A stretch of 64,000 bases of DNA from Pseudomonas faucium (GCF_021602585.1 NZ_BQIP01000005.1:1-64000); one strand, 5' to 3'. Shown: positions 8,508 through 17,758, counted from the first letter of the stretch. Notes: generated by a model not told the origin, from the letters alone. Program-made: numbers and translations.

Positions 8508-9263
8508 TCAGGCATGCACCCAGCGCCGATGCAGCCCACGCGCCAGGGCATCGAGCATGAACCCCAGCACGCCGATCAGCAGCACCATGGCCATCAGCTC
8601 CGAGTACGCCAGCCGGTCGCGGGTATCCAGGATGAAATACCCCAGCCCCGCACTCACCCCCAGCATCTCGCACGGCACCAGCACGATCCACAAGATGCCG
8701 ATCGCCAGGCGCACCCCGGTCAGCACATGCCCGATCACCCCGGGCACGATCACCTTGCACAAGGTTTCCCAGCGCGTGGCGCTGAGGCTGCGGCTCAGTT
8801 GCAGCCAGCGCGGGTCGAGCTGGCGCACGCCAGCGGCGGTGTTGAGCAGGATCGGCCACAACGCCGCGAAGGCCAGCAGGAAGTAGATCGGCTGGTCGCC
8901 CACCCCCATCAGCATCACCACCACCGGCATCCACGACAGCGGCGAAATCATCCGCAGGAACTGGAATGCCGGGGTGGTCGCCGCTTCCAGGTGCCGGTAG
9001 CTGCCCACCAGCAAACCCAGTGGCACGCCGATCAGCAAGGCCAGCAGCAAGCCGATGAGGATGCGCTTGAGGCTGACCCAGACGTGCCCGTAGACCTCGC
9101 CCTGCCCCAGCAACTCGACCAGGCTGGCCAGGGTGGCCTGGGGCGAGAAGCGCGCCGACAGCCCGTCGGCCTCGCCGAATACCGCCACCCCAGCCCACCA
9201 CAGCAGCAACAAACCCAGCAGGCCGGCCAAACCCAGGCCGGCATGTACGACGTGCTTGCGCAT
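8508..9263 (-). CDS. ABC transporter permease, SsuC/TauC type
   Basis: A 251-residue inner-membrane permease with about six hydrophobic segments. The cytoplasmic coupling (EAA-like) loop is visible around residues 150-190, in the stretch QLSRSLSATRWETLCKVIVP. It belongs to the nitrate/sulfonate/taurine (TauT) importer family. Its start codon overlaps the stop of the substrate-binding gene by one base, so translation is coupled. With the two upstream genes it forms a complete importer. The transported compound is not identified; sulfonates, nitrate-like ions or small aromatic or heterocyclic acids are all possible in this family. Confidence 0.9.
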   Translation of the reverse strand: MRKHVVHAGLGLAGLLGLLLLWWAGVAVFGEADGLSARFSPQATLASLVELLGQGEVYGHVWVSLKRILIGLLLALLIGVPLGLLVGSYRHLEAATTPAFQFLRMISPLSWMPVVVMLMGVGDQPIYFLLAFAALWPILLNTAAGVRQLDPRWLQLSRSLSATRWETLCKVIVPGVIGHVLTGVRLAIGILWIVLVPCEMLGVSAGLGYFILDTRDRLAYSELMAMVLLIGVLGFMLDALARGLHRRWVHA

Positions 9264-10468
9264 CAGACCACGAACTCCTCGCTGCGCTCGAAGTTGTCGG
9301 CAATGCCGAACACCGACGGCCCGCCGACGGCGGCGATGGCGTTGCGCACGAAGCGGTCATCGACCAGGTCGCGTGCGGTCTGCGCAGGGTCCAGTGCGGC
9401 CAGGAAGCCGTTGTCGCCTTCGATCAGGGTGTGCTTCAGGCGCTTGACCAGCTCCTCGGTGTAGCTGGGGAACGGGTACGGCTGGAAGTCGATGCGCTTC
9501 TCGTCCCATTGCTGGTGGCGGATGGCGCCGCTGGCGATGTAGCCGGCGCGGTCCTCGGCAGCCGGCGCCAGCACCTTGGCCAGCACCGCCGGGTCGTGCG
9601 GGGTGTACTTGTTGGGGCCGGCCTTGGACAGCAGCGCGGCGGCTTCGGCGCGGTGATCGCGCGTCCAGTGCTGGGCCTTGACGATGGCGTTGACCACTTT
9701 TTGCGACCACTCGGGGCGGTTGTTCAGGTCATGCTCGTGCATGAACACCACGCAGCAGGCATGGTTGCGCCACACATCGCCAGTAAAGCGCTGCACGCGG
9801 CCGACCTTGAGGTTCTCGGCCAGGGCGTTGAACGGCTCGGCGACGATGTAGCCGGCAATGCGCTTGCTGGCCAGGGCCGGCGGCATGTCCGAGGGCGGCA
9901 GCACCAGCAGGTTGACCTCGTTGGCCGCCAACTGCGCGTTGGCGGGCTTGGACACCGGCGTCAGGCCGTTGTCGTTGAGCATCTGCTGCAGCACCACGTT
10001 GTGGATCGAATACCAGAACGGGATGGCCACGGTCTTGCCGCCCAGCTGCTTCATGTCGGTTATGTCCGGCGCCACGGTCAGCCCTGAGCCGCCGACGTGG
10101 TTCCACGCCACCACCTTGGCCGGCACCTTGCTGCCATAACGCGCCCACACGGTCATCGGCGACAGCAGGTGAATGACGTTGACCTGCCCGGAGATGAACG
10201 CCTCGATCACCTGCGCCCAGCTGCGCAGCAGTACCGGGCGCTCGGCCTTGATGCCTTCTGCCTCGAACAGGCCATTGTTGTGCGCCACCAGCAATGGCGT
10301 TGCATCGGTGATCGGCAGGTAGCCGATGCGCACCGGCGCGTCAGGCTCGGCGGCGGCGCGCGCCTGCAGGCTCGACAGCAGCGGCACGGCACCGGCGGCG
10401 GTGAGCATGGCGCTGAGCTTGAGAAAATCACGACGCGAGGTGGTGGAACAGCAGTCATCCATGCACAT
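9263..10468 (-). CDS. ABC transporter substrate-binding protein with Tat signal (CmpA/NrtA-like)
   Basis: A 401-residue periplasmic binding protein. The N-terminus carries a twin-arginine signal (SRRDFLKLSAMLTAAGA), implying export in a folded state, and ends near LQARAAAEP. Four cysteines precede or lie within the n-region (MCMDDCCSTTS: Cys2, 6 and 7), which is unusual. The mature part matches the nitrate/sulfonate-binding family (IGYLPITDATPLLVAHNNGL). The start is ATG 10468, with ggag seven bases upstream. It overlaps the end of the ATPase gene by 14 bp and the permease start by one base. Confidence 0.9.
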   Translation of the reverse strand: MCMDDCCSTTSRRDFLKLSAMLTAAGAVPLLSSLQARAAAEPDAPVRIGYLPITDATPLLVAHNNGLFEAEGIKAERPVLLRSWAQVIEAFISGQVNVIHLLSPMTVWARYGSKVPAKVVAWNHVGGSGLTVAPDITDMKQLGGKTVAIPFWYSIHNVVLQQMLNDNGLTPVSKPANAQLAANEVNLLVLPPSDMPPALASKRIAGYIVAEPFNALAENLKVGRVQRFTGDVWRNHACCVVFMHEHDLNNRPEWSQKVVNAIVKAQHWTRDHRAEAAALLSKAGPNKYTPHDPAVLAKVLAPAAEDRAGYIASGAIRHQQWDEKRIDFQPYPFPSYTEELVKRLKHTLIEGDNGFLAALDPAQTARDLVDDRFVRNAIAAVGGPSVFGIADNFERSEEFVV

Positions 10469-11276
10469 GGACAGGCTCCGAAGGCAACGAGGTAGGGGAA
10501 GGTTCGGCTGTGCGGCTGGCCCGCCGTAGGGTTTTCAGAATCTCGATGCGCAGCGCGCCCAGCTCCTCGACCCGCTGCGCACGCGGCTGCGGCAGGTCGA
10601 TGGGCCATTGGCCGAGGATGTGCGCTGGGTGGTCACCCAGTAGCAGCACCCGGTCGGACAACAGCAGGGCTTCGTCGATATCGTGGGTGATCAGCACCGC
10701 GGCCGTGTTGTGCGTGGCGATCAGTTGCAGCAGCAGTTGCTGCATGTCGGCGCGGGTCACTTCGTCCAGCGCGCCGAACGGCTCGTCGAGCAGCAGCACT
10801 TCAGGCTGGCGCGCCAGGCAGCGGGCCAGCGCGGTGCGCTGGGCCATGCCGCCGGACAGCTGCGCCGGGTACTGGTTGCGCGCATGGGCCAGGCCCACGG
10901 CGCTGATCGCATGGTCGATGCGCGCGCGGCGCTCGGCCGCGGCGAGCTTGGGCTGGCGGGCGAAGTCCAGGCCGAAGGCGACGTTCTTTTCCAGGTTCAG
11001 CCAGGGCAGCAGGCTGGGGTCCTGGAAGGCCACCGCCAGGCGCGGGTGCGGGCCTTGCAGGGCTTCACCGTGCAGGGTCACGCTGCCGCTGCGCGGCTGC
11101 TGCAAACCTGCCAGCACCCGCAGCAGGCTGGACTTGCCGACCCCGCTGGGGCCAAGGATGGTGACCACCTCCCCGGGCGCCAGTTGCAGGTCGAAGCGCG
11201 CCAGCACCTCCTGCCAGCCGCCCTCGCGCGGGTAGCCCAGGCTGATGTCGCGGGCTTGGAGTAACGCGTGGCTCAT
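10455..11276 (-). CDS. ABC transporter ATP-binding protein, SsuB/TauB type
   Basis: A 273-residue ATPase of the nitrate/sulfonate/taurine importer family. It shows Walker A (GPSGVGKSS), the ABC signature (LSGGMAQR), Walker B with D-loop (VLLLDEPFGALDE) and the switch histidine (ITHDIDEAL). It sits on the cytoplasmic face and powers the permease and binding protein encoded just downstream. The start overlaps the stop of the flavoprotein gene by four bases (ATGA), so that gene and the transporter are one operon. The C-terminal 40 residues are poorly conserved and overlap the next gene. Confidence 0.93.
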   Translation of the reverse strand: MSHALLQARDISLGYPREGGWQEVLARFDLQLAPGEVVTILGPSGVGKSSLLRVLAGLQQPRSGSVTLHGEALQGPHPRLAVAFQDPSLLPWLNLEKNVAFGLDFARQPKLAAAERRARIDHAISAVGLAHARNQYPAQLSGGMAQRTALARCLARQPEVLLLDEPFGALDEVTRADMQQLLLQLIATHNTAAVLITHDIDEALLLSDRVLLLGDHPAHILGQWPIDLPQPRAQRVEELGALRIEILKTLRRASRTAEPSPTSLPSEPVHVHG

Positions 11277-12337
11277 GCGGCAGTCGCCTGGCGGTGCAGT
11301 TCGGCGCGCAGTTGCACCAGGCTCGGGGTGACGATCGGCACGAACGCCGACTCGCGCCAGCGGCGCGCAAAGCCTGCGCCGAATTCATCGAGGTAGGCCT
11401 TGCCGCCACTGGCCTGCAGCTCCAGTTGCACCGCGTCGGCGGCGCTTTCGGCGAGGGTGATGCGCAGCTTGAACAGCGCCGCCGGCTGGCTTTGGAAGCG
11501 CCCGTCGAGCAGGCCCTGCTTGAGCTCGGCCACGGTGTTTTCCAGGCGCTCTTTCAGGACCTGGCGGTGCTCTTCGAGGAACGACAGGCGCCCGTGCAGG
11601 TGCGCGTGCACTTCGTCCAGCGAACGGCGCGCCAGGCCGATGGCCATGCCGCACTGCAGTGCGAGGAACGCCGGGCGCACCTTGGGCAGGAATTCGCGGG
11701 CGTTTTCATGCAGCAGCCAGTCGCGGCTCAAGGCCACCTGATGGAACGCCAGGGCTGCGGTGTTGCTCGACTGCAGGCCCATCAGTTGCAGGTCGTCGGA
11801 GCGCTCAAGGCCTGCGCTTTGCGAGGGGATCGCCAGCACGAACGGCGCACCGCCGGCGTCATCCTCGATGGCCGCGGCCACCACGAAGCCGCTCTTGCGC
11901 AGGTTGGTCACCCAGTGCAGGCGGCCTTCCAGGGCCCAGCCGTCGGCCTCGGGGCGTGCGCGCACTTGCAGCGCCTCGATGCCGGAGAGGAACTTCATGG
12001 CATTGGACAACCCGGTTGCACCGGCCAGCTCGCCGGTCAGCAGGCCCGGCAGCAAGCGCTCGCGCAGGGCCTGGTTGGGGCTTTGCAGCAGGTACTCGAT
12101 AAAGGCGCGCTGGCCCCAGCAGACGAAGGCGCTGGCCAGCGAGCGGCTGGCGATGGCCGCGATGGCTTCGACGGCGTCGGTCACCGCACCGCCACTGCCA
12201 CCCAGCGCCGGGTCGACGCCGACGCGCAGCAACTGCGACTCGGCAATCTGCGCCAGCACCTGCTGGGGGTCGCACTGGCCCTGGTCGATGGCCTCGGCAT
12301 TGGCATCCAGCCACTTGGCAAATGCAGCATCAAGCAT
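11273..12337 (-). CDS. acyl-CoA-dehydrogenase-like flavoprotein
   Basis: A 354-residue protein with the acyl-CoA dehydrogenase fold: an N-terminal helical domain, a middle beta domain with LSNAMKFLSGIEALQVRARP and LHWVTNL, and a C-terminal helical domain. It is shorter than typical members (about 380). I see no clear catalytic glutamate motif. Relatives beside sulfonate-type ABC importers include flavin-dependent monooxygenases such as DszC/SfnB-like enzymes, so the role may be oxidative attack on the imported compound rather than beta-oxidation. It shares the ATGA overlap with the ATPase gene, and the AhpD-like gene lies 47 bp upstream. Confidence 0.75.
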   Translation of the reverse strand: MLDAAFAKWLDANAEAIDQGQCDPQQVLAQIAESQLLRVGVDPALGGSGGAVTDAVEAIAAIASRSLASAFVCWGQRAFIEYLLQSPNQALRERLLPGLLTGELAGATGLSNAMKFLSGIEALQVRARPEADGWALEGRLHWVTNLRKSGFVVAAAIEDDAGGAPFVLAIPSQSAGLERSDDLQLMGLQSSNTAALAFHQVALSRDWLLHENAREFLPKVRPAFLALQCGMAIGLARRSLDEVHAHLHGRLSFLEEHRQVLKERLENTVAELKQGLLDGRFQSQPAALFKLRITLAESAADAVQLELQASGGKAYLDEFGAGFARRWRESAFVPIVTPSLVQLRAELHRQATAA

Positions 12338-12384
12338 ATCCCTACTCCTTTTGGTAACGCAGGCGCCACGGCGCCTTGCGCGGT

Positions 12385-12945
12385 TTATGCAGAAGGCTGC
12401 CAGCGGTACTTGCTCAGCTCGTCGTTGAGCGGCGTCTGGGCGAACACATTAGCAAAGTTGCACAAGGTTGCGAGGCTCACGCCGAGAATCACTTCCAGGG
12501 CGTTGCCCTCGGTGAAACCGGCCTCGCGGAAGGCGTTATAGGTGGCTTCGCTGACGTTGCCGCGGGTGGCGATGACTTCGCGGGCGAACTCGGCCAGGGT
12601 CTCGTAGCGCGCATCGGGCAGCTCGCCACGGGCGCGCAGGGCATCGACCACGTCCTGTGGCAGCTTGGCCTTGTTCAGCGCCACGGCGGTGTGGCCGGCC
12701 ACGCAGAAGTCGCAACCGTGCTGGGTGGCGGCAATCAGCTGGACCACTTCGCGCTCGGCCAGCGTCAGCTCGGCCTTGCCATTCAACGCCGACACGGTGA
12801 CGTAGGTTTCCAGCGCAGCCGGAGCGTTGGCCAGCACGCCCAGCAGGTTGGGGATGAAGCCGGAATTCTTCTGGGCGTTCTCGAGGAACGGGCGGGCCGC
12901 TTCCGGGGCGCTCTGCAGAGTGTGTAGAGTAATGCGCGAGGACAT
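12385..12945 (-). CDS. carboxymuconolactone decarboxylase / AhpD-like protein
   Basis: A 186-residue helical protein of the CMD superfamily. The AhpD-type redox motif is intact as HGCDFCVAGH, with a CxxC and the conserved downstream His. Proteins with this motif usually have thiol peroxidase or disulfide-reductase activity rather than lactone decarboxylase activity. The start is ATG 12945, with AGGAG upstream. It is the first gene of the run that continues into the flavoprotein and ABC importer, and it diverges from an AraC regulator 102 bp away. A role in redox support of the flavoprotein is inference. Confidence 0.85.
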   Translation of the reverse strand: MSSRITLHTLQSAPEAARPFLENAQKNSGFIPNLLGVLANAPAALETYVTVSALNGKAELTLAEREVVQLIAATQHGCDFCVAGHTAVALNKAKLPQDVVDALRARGELPDARYETLAEFAREVIATRGNVSEATYNAFREAGFTEGNALEVILGVSLATLCNFANVFAQTPLNDELSKYRWQPSA

Positions 12946-13047
12946 GGAGTGGTCTCCTTCGGTGTGTGTGCATACAGTCTGTTGGTTATAAGAAATACCC
13001 TCCATATTCGTCAGTCGCCTTTCCTTGCTCCTGAGTCTTTACATTAG

Positions 13048-13959
13048 ATGATTTCGTCCAGCCCACTTGTCGATTGGTTATTAGAGGGCCTAGAGCTCGA
13101 TGCCAGCCTGTTCCACGTCGGCCGCTACTGCGGCGGCTGGCATGCCAGCACCCAGGGCATGGGCCGGGCCAGTTTTCACCTGGTGGTGCAGGGGCATTGC
13201 TGGCTGCATGTCGATGGCCAGGCCGAGGCCGAGCGGCTGGAGGCCGGGGACGCGGTGTTTCTGCTGCGCGACATGGGCTATCGGCTGTCCAGCGACCAGG
13301 ACCCGCTGAGCGCCTGCGCCCAGCCGCGCCAGGTGATGCAGGCGCTCGATAGCCAGGCGGCGGACGGCGTGGGGCTGGTGTGCGGGTTCTTTCACTTTCG
13401 CCCGGGGTTGTCGTCGTTGATCGTCGAGGGGCTGGCCGACCGCATTCTGTTGCGCGCCGATGAGCCTGCCGGGCACGCGGCGCGGGCGCTGTTCCAGTTG
13501 ATCCTGGACGAATGCCAGCGCCTGCCGGCGCCTTCGCAGACCTTGCTGGAGCGGCTGACGCACTTGTTGTTCCTGTATGTGCTGCGCCAGCAGGTGCATG
13601 CCGGGCGTTCCCTGGGCGGTTTGGTGGCGCTGGCCCGGCAGCCGGCATTTGCCGGGTTGCTGGAGCGGCTGATCGAGGAGCCCGGGCAGGCCTGGACGCT
13701 GGAGAGCATGGCGGCGGTCACGGGGTTGTCGCGCTCGGCGTTTTTCAAGCGCTTCAACGAACTGGCCGGGCAGTCGCCGGGGCAGGTGCTGCTGGCGCTG
13801 CGCATGCGCCATGCCTGCCAGTTGCTGCAGGCGGGCAACACCGTGGAGCAGGTGGGCGCGCAGGTGGGGTATCAGTCGGTGGCGGCGTTTACCCGGGCGT
13901 TTGCCAAGGCGGTGGGGGTGCAACCGGGGGCGTATCGGCGCCAGCACGAGGGGCGCTGA
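13048..13959 (+). CDS. AraC-family regulator with cupin-type sensor domain
   Basis: A 303-residue regulator. The N-terminal part (about 1-190) is a cupin_6-like ligand domain (GRASFHLVVQGHCWLHVDG). The C-terminal AraC DNA-binding region has two HTH motifs: WTLESMAAVTGLSRSAFFKR and a second around VEQVGAQVGYQSVAAFTRAF. It diverges from the AhpD/flavoprotein/ABC operon, so it is the probable activator of that operon. The 102-bp space would hold its sites, and I could not define them confidently. The ribosome binding site before ATG 13048 is weak. Confidence 0.9.
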   Translation: MISSSPLVDWLLEGLELDASLFHVGRYCGGWHASTQGMGRASFHLVVQGHCWLHVDGQAEAERLEAGDAVFLLRDMGYRLSSDQDPLSACAQPRQVMQALDSQAADGVGLVCGFFHFRPGLSSLIVEGLADRILLRADEPAGHAARALFQLILDECQRLPAPSQTLLERLTHLLFLYVLRQQVHAGRSLGGLVALARQPAFAGLLERLIEEPGQAWTLESMAAVTGLSRSAFFKRFNELAGQSPGQVLLALRMRHACQLLQAGNTVEQVGAQVGYQSVAAFTRAFAKAVGVQPGAYRRQHEGR

Positions 13960-13976
13960 AGGTCTGCTGCCTGTGA

Positions 13977-14008
13977 GGGCCCTATCGCCGGCAAGCCGGC
14001 TCCCACAG
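13977..14008. repeat. single REP element
   Basis: One REP core (cctatcgccggcaagccggc followed by tcccacagg) sits alone between the convergent AraC and Rrf2 genes. No opposed partner is present. Confidence 0.8.
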
Positions 14009-14038
14009 GTACTTCGCAGATTTGCGGGGCTGCGCAGG

Positions 14039-14557
14039 TCAAGCCTGGCTCGCCGGGATACGCCGCTCGCCCATCCACTCACCGACCTGCCGGCCAAACT
14101 CCGCCGGGGCCTTGCGCCCAACGCGGCGGGCCAGGTCGAGGATGGTCTGCTGGGCCAGGGCGTCTTCCATGCGCTTCTGCGCGCCCTGCATCACCGCGTG
14201 GATCGCGCAGGTGCCCTCGGTTGCCCAGCCCGGCGCCGAACCCTCGAACAGCGAGCAGCGTTCGCGAATCTCGCGGCAGTCGAAGATTTTCTTCGGCCCG
14301 TCGATGGCGTTGACGATGTCCAGCACGGTGATTTCGTCCGACGGCCGGGCCAGGCGAAAGCCGCCGCGCACGCCTTCGGTGGCCACCACCAGCTTGGCGC
14401 GCGCCAGCTTGGTGAACACCTTGGCCAGGTATTCCTGGGGCACGCCTTGCAGCTCGGCAAGATCACGCACGCTGGACTCGCGCGTGTCACCGCGCTCGTC
14501 CACGAGGTAGAGCAGGCAATGGATGCCGTATTCGACGCCAGCACTGTAAAGCGACAT
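14039..14557 (-). CDS. Rrf2-family transcriptional regulator (probable Fe-S)
   Basis: A 172-residue Rrf2 protein. The N-terminal winged HTH starts MSLYSAGVEYGIHCLLYL. Three cysteines follow in the C-terminal half, two in FDCREIRERCSLF and a third about 15 residues later in EGTCAIH, the arrangement that can bind an iron-sulfur cluster or sense NO or redox state. Cluster binding is inferred. The start is ATG 14557. It lies 82 bp downstream of the FMO gene on the same strand and may be co-transcribed with it, suggesting feedback or redox control of the FMO. Confidence 0.88.
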   Translation of the reverse strand: MSLYSAGVEYGIHCLLYLVDERGDTRESSVRDLAELQGVPQEYLAKVFTKLARAKLVVATEGVRGGFRLARPSDEITVLDIVNAIDGPKKIFDCREIRERCSLFEGSAPGWATEGTCAIHAVMQGAQKRMEDALAQQTILDLARRVGRKAPAEFGRQVGEWMGERRIPASQA

Positions 14558-14639
14558 TTCAATCTCCGACCAACTTTGTCGCAAATCATACGCCGCTCGC
14601 GCCGGGTCGCCAACCTCGCCGTGCTGCAACCGCGGGCGG

Positions 14640-16019
14640 TTACCGGCGCAGCGCCTTGACCTGGGCTTGCTTGCCGTCCGTTTCGCGCAGGTATTCCTGC
14701 AGCGAGTCGTCCATCGCCTGCAGCCAGCGGGTGTGGTGGGGCACCGCCTGGGTGCCGGTGATCACCGAGCGGTAGGACTTGTCGCGATAACCCATGATGT
14801 CGTGCTTCTTGTCCTGCTTCCATTGCAGGAAGATGCGATTGACCGCGTCGATGTCGAAGCTTGGGTAGTCGGTCTGCTCGATCAGGTGGCGGATGTAGCG
14901 GCCCTGGAATTCATACATCGAGGCCGTGGTCTGCAGGCCCTCCTCGTCCTCGCGCCAGCGCTCGCTGTCGGCTTGCATGGCCGCCTTGGCCGGTAGCTCG
15001 ATGCGCCCGAGCATGTAGTCGCGGGCGAACCAGGCCTGGGCGTCGAACAGGTTGAAGCTGTACCACAGGTCCTGCATGCCCAGGTACAGCAACTGCGGGT
15101 TGCGCTCCCAGACCACGCCCTGGTACAGGCCCGCAGGCCACAGGCGGTTGTTGGTCTTGAGGGTCAGCTCATCGGGCAGGAACGGGAAGTGATGCTGGTA
15201 CCCGGTGCACAGGATGATGGCGTCCACGCGCTTGTGCGAGCCATCGGCGAAGTACGCCAGGTCATTCTCCACCCGCACCAGCTGCGGGCGCTCTTCCCAG
15301 CCTTTGGGCCATTTGTAGCCCATCGGCTGGGTGCGAAACGCCGTGGTGATCGAGCGCGCACCGTACTTGTAGCACTGCGAGCCGATGTCTTCGGCCGAGT
15401 AGCTGCTGCCAACGATGAGCAGGTCCTGGCCCTTGAATTCCACCGCTTCGCGAAAATCGTGGGCGTGCAGGATGCGCCCGGTGAAGCGCTCGAAGCCTGC
15501 GAACTCCGGCACGTGCGGCGTAGAGAAGTGGCCGCTGGCGACCACCACGTAATCGAACACCTGCTCGATGCTGGCCCCTGTGCCGTAGTCGTGGGCGCTG
15601 ACGGTGAACGTGCGCGTCGGCTCATCGAAGCTGACGTGCTTGACCACGGTGTTGAAGCGGATGAAATCGCGCACCCCAGCTTTCTGCACACGGCCTTGGA
15701 TGTAGTCCCACAGCACCTCGCGCGGCGGATACGAGGAAATCGGCCGGCCGAAATGTTCATCGAAGCTGTAGTCGGCGAACTCCAGGCACTCCTTGGGGCC
15801 GTTGGACCACAAGTAGCGGTACATGCTGCCGTGCACCGGCTCGCCATGCTGGTCGAGCCCGGTGCGCCAGGTGTAGTTCCACATGCCGCCCCAGTCGGCC
15901 TGCTTTTCGAAGCAGACGATGTGCGGCATGGGGGCGCCCTGGGCATGGGCGGACTGGAAGGCACGCAGTTGCGCAAGGCCGGACGGGCCGGCACCGATGA
16001 TAGCTACACGAAGAGTCAT
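14640..16019 (-). CDS. flavin-containing monooxygenase, trimethylamine-monooxygenase-like
   Basis: A 459-residue class B flavin monooxygenase. The FAD site is [11 protein letters not shown] near the N-terminus. The FMO fingerprint FxGxxxHxxxF appears as [11 protein letters not shown] around residue 160, and the NADPH site as [12 protein letters not shown]. The stretches [12 protein letters not shown] and [16 protein letters not shown] are reminiscent of bacterial trimethylamine monooxygenase (Tmm), which turns TMA into TMA N-oxide. Substrates of relatives also include thioethers and indole. The start ATG 16019 follows agga. No TMAO demethylase is next to it, only an Rrf2 regulator, so oxidation may serve detoxification or osmolyte formation. 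Confidence 0.85.
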   Translation of the reverse strand: MTLRVAIIGAGPSGLAQLRAFQSAHAQGAPMPHIVCFEKQADWGGMWNYTWRTGLDQHGEPVHGSMYRYLWSNGPKECLEFADYSFDEHFGRPISSYPPREVLWDYIQGRVQKAGVRDFIRFNTVVKHVSFDEPTRTFTVSAHDYGTGASIEQVFDYVVVASGHFSTPHVPEFAGFERFTGRILHAHDFREAVEFKGQDLLIVGSSYSAEDIGSQCYKYGARSITTAFRTQPMGYKWPKGWEERPQLVRVENDLAYFADGSHKRVDAIILCTGYQHHFPFLPDELTLKTNNRLWPAGLYQGVVWERNPQLLYLGMQDLWYSFNLFDAQAWFARDYMLGRIELPAKAAMQADSERWREDEEGLQTTASMYEFQGRYIRHLIEQTDYPSFDIDAVNRIFLQWKQDKKHDIMGYRDKSYRSVITGTQAVPHHTRWLQAMDDSLQEYLRETDGKQAQVKALRR

Positions 16020-16558
16020 AAAGATTCCTGAACAGTTGAACGCTGAAAAAGATGCAAAGGCTCCCCAACCCCAAACGGCAAATGGCCGGGGGTGGTGGAA
16101 TTCAGGCGTTACGGCGCAGGTGGAGGGACGGGGCGTTTGCGCATCTGGCTGAGCAGGATGTTGGCGGGCGGAATCGACAACACGTGGAACAGGCTGGAAA
16201 GCGGAGAGAGGGGCATGGGGGTGGGCCCGTATCCATCAGCACAGGGTGCGTAATGGGGGCCTGATGGGCGCAAGATACGTGTGATCTCGTACATGGGGGC
16301 TGAAATGGCCTCTTTTCTTTGTGGTTTCCTTTTTATCTATAACGGATGGGGGGGGGTGAGATCAAGGCTTGCGCCCCGCCGCCCTGCCCGCCTGCGAAGC
16401 AGAAATTGCCTACAGCCCACCGATCAGTTGCCTGCACGGTACGAAGAAAAAACTTGCAAAGAGAAACTGCGACCAATAGAGTCGTAGTTATTCGAGAGAC
16501 ACCTGCCGTGTGATCGAAGCCTTCTTCATTCCCTGTACGACATCTGCGGAGCAGCTGC
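16020..16558. other. 540-bp intergenic region with G9 tract and a promoter candidate
   Basis: I see no credible gene here. Features are a run of nine G at 16348-16356 and a promoter candidate for the rightward oxidoreductase, ttgcaa (16454-16459), 17 bp, tagagt (16477-16482). Base composition is less GC-rich than in the flanking genes. The leftward FMO promoter must also lie here. Confidence 0.5.
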
Positions 16559-17758
16559 ATGAAATCCAACATCCTGATCATCGGTGCCGGTTTCGCCGGC
16601 GTATGGAGCGCCCTGAGTGCCGCGCGCCTGCTCGACCAGGCCCAGCGCGACGACCTGAGCATCAGCGTGCTCGCGCCACAGCCGGAGCTGCACATTCGCC
16701 CCCGCCTCTACGAAGCCAACGCGCACACCTTGAAGGCCCCCGTGGGCGAGCTGTTCGAGGCCGTTGGCGTGCGTTTCATCAGCGGCAGCGCCGAGGCCAT
16801 CGACGCCGACGCCCGCAGCGTGCGCTACACCGACAGCCACGGCCAGCCACAGCAAATCAGCTATGACCGGCTGATCCTGGCCGCCGGCAGCCAGGTTGCA
16901 CGCCCGGCTGTCCCGGGGCTTGCCGAGCACACCTTCGATGTCGACCAGATGGCCTCGGCCGTGCGCCTTGAGCGGCACCTGGCGAGCCTGGCCGCCCTGC
17001 CCGACTCGCCTGCACGCAACACCGTGGTGGTGTGTGGCGGTGGCTTCACCGGCATCGAAACCGCCACTGAAATGCCTGCACGCCTGCGCGCCGTGTTTGG
17101 GAACAGCGCTGTGCGGGTGTTGCTGGTCGACCGTGGCGCCAGTGTTGGCGCGGCCTTGGGCGCAGGGATCAAGCCATCGATCGTCGCCGCCTCCAAGCAT
17201 GCAGGCGTCGAGTGGCTGACCGGCAGGTCGGTGGTTGCGGTCGATGCCGGTGGCGTCACCCTGGACAATGGCGACTACATCGCCAGCAAGACCGTGATCT
17301 GGACCGTCGGCGTCAAAGCCAGCCCGCTGACTGCGCAGGTTGCCGGCGAGCGCGACGCGTTCGGCCGGCTCAAGGTCGATGACCACCTCAAGGTGGTGGG
17401 CCAGCCGCATATCTACGCCACCGGCGATACCGCCTGGGCGGCCGTGGACGAGGTCGGCAACCACGCCCTGATGACCTGCCAGCACGCCATCCCCATGGGC
17501 CGCCACAGTGGCAACAACGCCATGGCCGACCTGCTTGGCGTGCAGCCGGTGGTGTACCGCCAGCCCAAGTACGTCACCTGCCTGGACCTCGGTGACTGGG
17601 GCGCGGCCTACAGTGAAGGCTGGGAGCGCGAGCTGAAACTGCATGGCCAGGAAGGCAAGGACCTCAAGCGCCAGATCAACACCGTCTGGATTTACCCGCC
17701 AGCCGCCGACCGCGCCGTGGCGCTGGCAGCGGCAGACCCGCAGATCGCCATCGTTTAA
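16559..17758 (+). CDS. NAD(P)/FAD-dependent oxidoreductase, NDH-2-like
   Basis: A 399-residue pyridine-nucleotide disulfide oxidoreductase-fold protein. Two dinucleotide sites are visible: FAD (IIGAGFAGVWSAL, residues 6-18) and NAD(P)H (VVVCGGGFTGIETATE, about 158-173). A third FAD contact is IYATGDTAW. Overall it resembles type II NADH:quinone dehydrogenases but is shorter than classical Ndh (about 430) and has no evident C-terminal membrane helix. It probably oxidises NADH at the cytoplasmic face, with acceptor unknown. GGAG precedes ATG 16559 and a strong terminator follows the stop, so it is monocistronic. Confidence 0.82.
   Translation: MKSNILIIGAGFAGVWSALSAARLLDQAQRDDLSISVLAPQPELHIRPRLYEANAHTLKAPVGELFEAVGVRFISGSAEAIDADARSVRYTDSHGQPQQISYDRLILAAGSQVARPAVPGLAEHTFDVDQMASAVRLERHLASLAALPDSPARNTVVVCGGGFTGIETATEMPARLRAVFGNSAVRVLLVDRGASVGAALGAGIKPSIVAASKHAGVEWLTGRSVVAVDAGGVTLDNGDYIASKTVIWTVGVKASPLTAQVAGERDAFGRLKVDDHLKVVGQPHIYATGDTAWAAVDEVGNHALMTCQHAIPMGRHSGNNAMADLLGVQPVVYRQPKYVTCLDLGDWGAAYSEGWERELKLHGQEGKDLKRQINTVWIYPPAADRAVALAAADPQIAIV

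Noticed and set aside
12361-12376. aggcgcc-ac-ggcgcct hairpin as terminator between the AhpD-like and flavoprotein genes
   Set aside because: It has no T tract in the direction of transcription, and the genes appear to form one operon; a spacer hairpin is more likely.
12385-12945. AhpD-like gene considered as a true carboxymuconolactone decarboxylase of protocatechuate breakdown
   Set aside because: It has the CxxC-x3-H redox motif, and no other pca genes are nearby.
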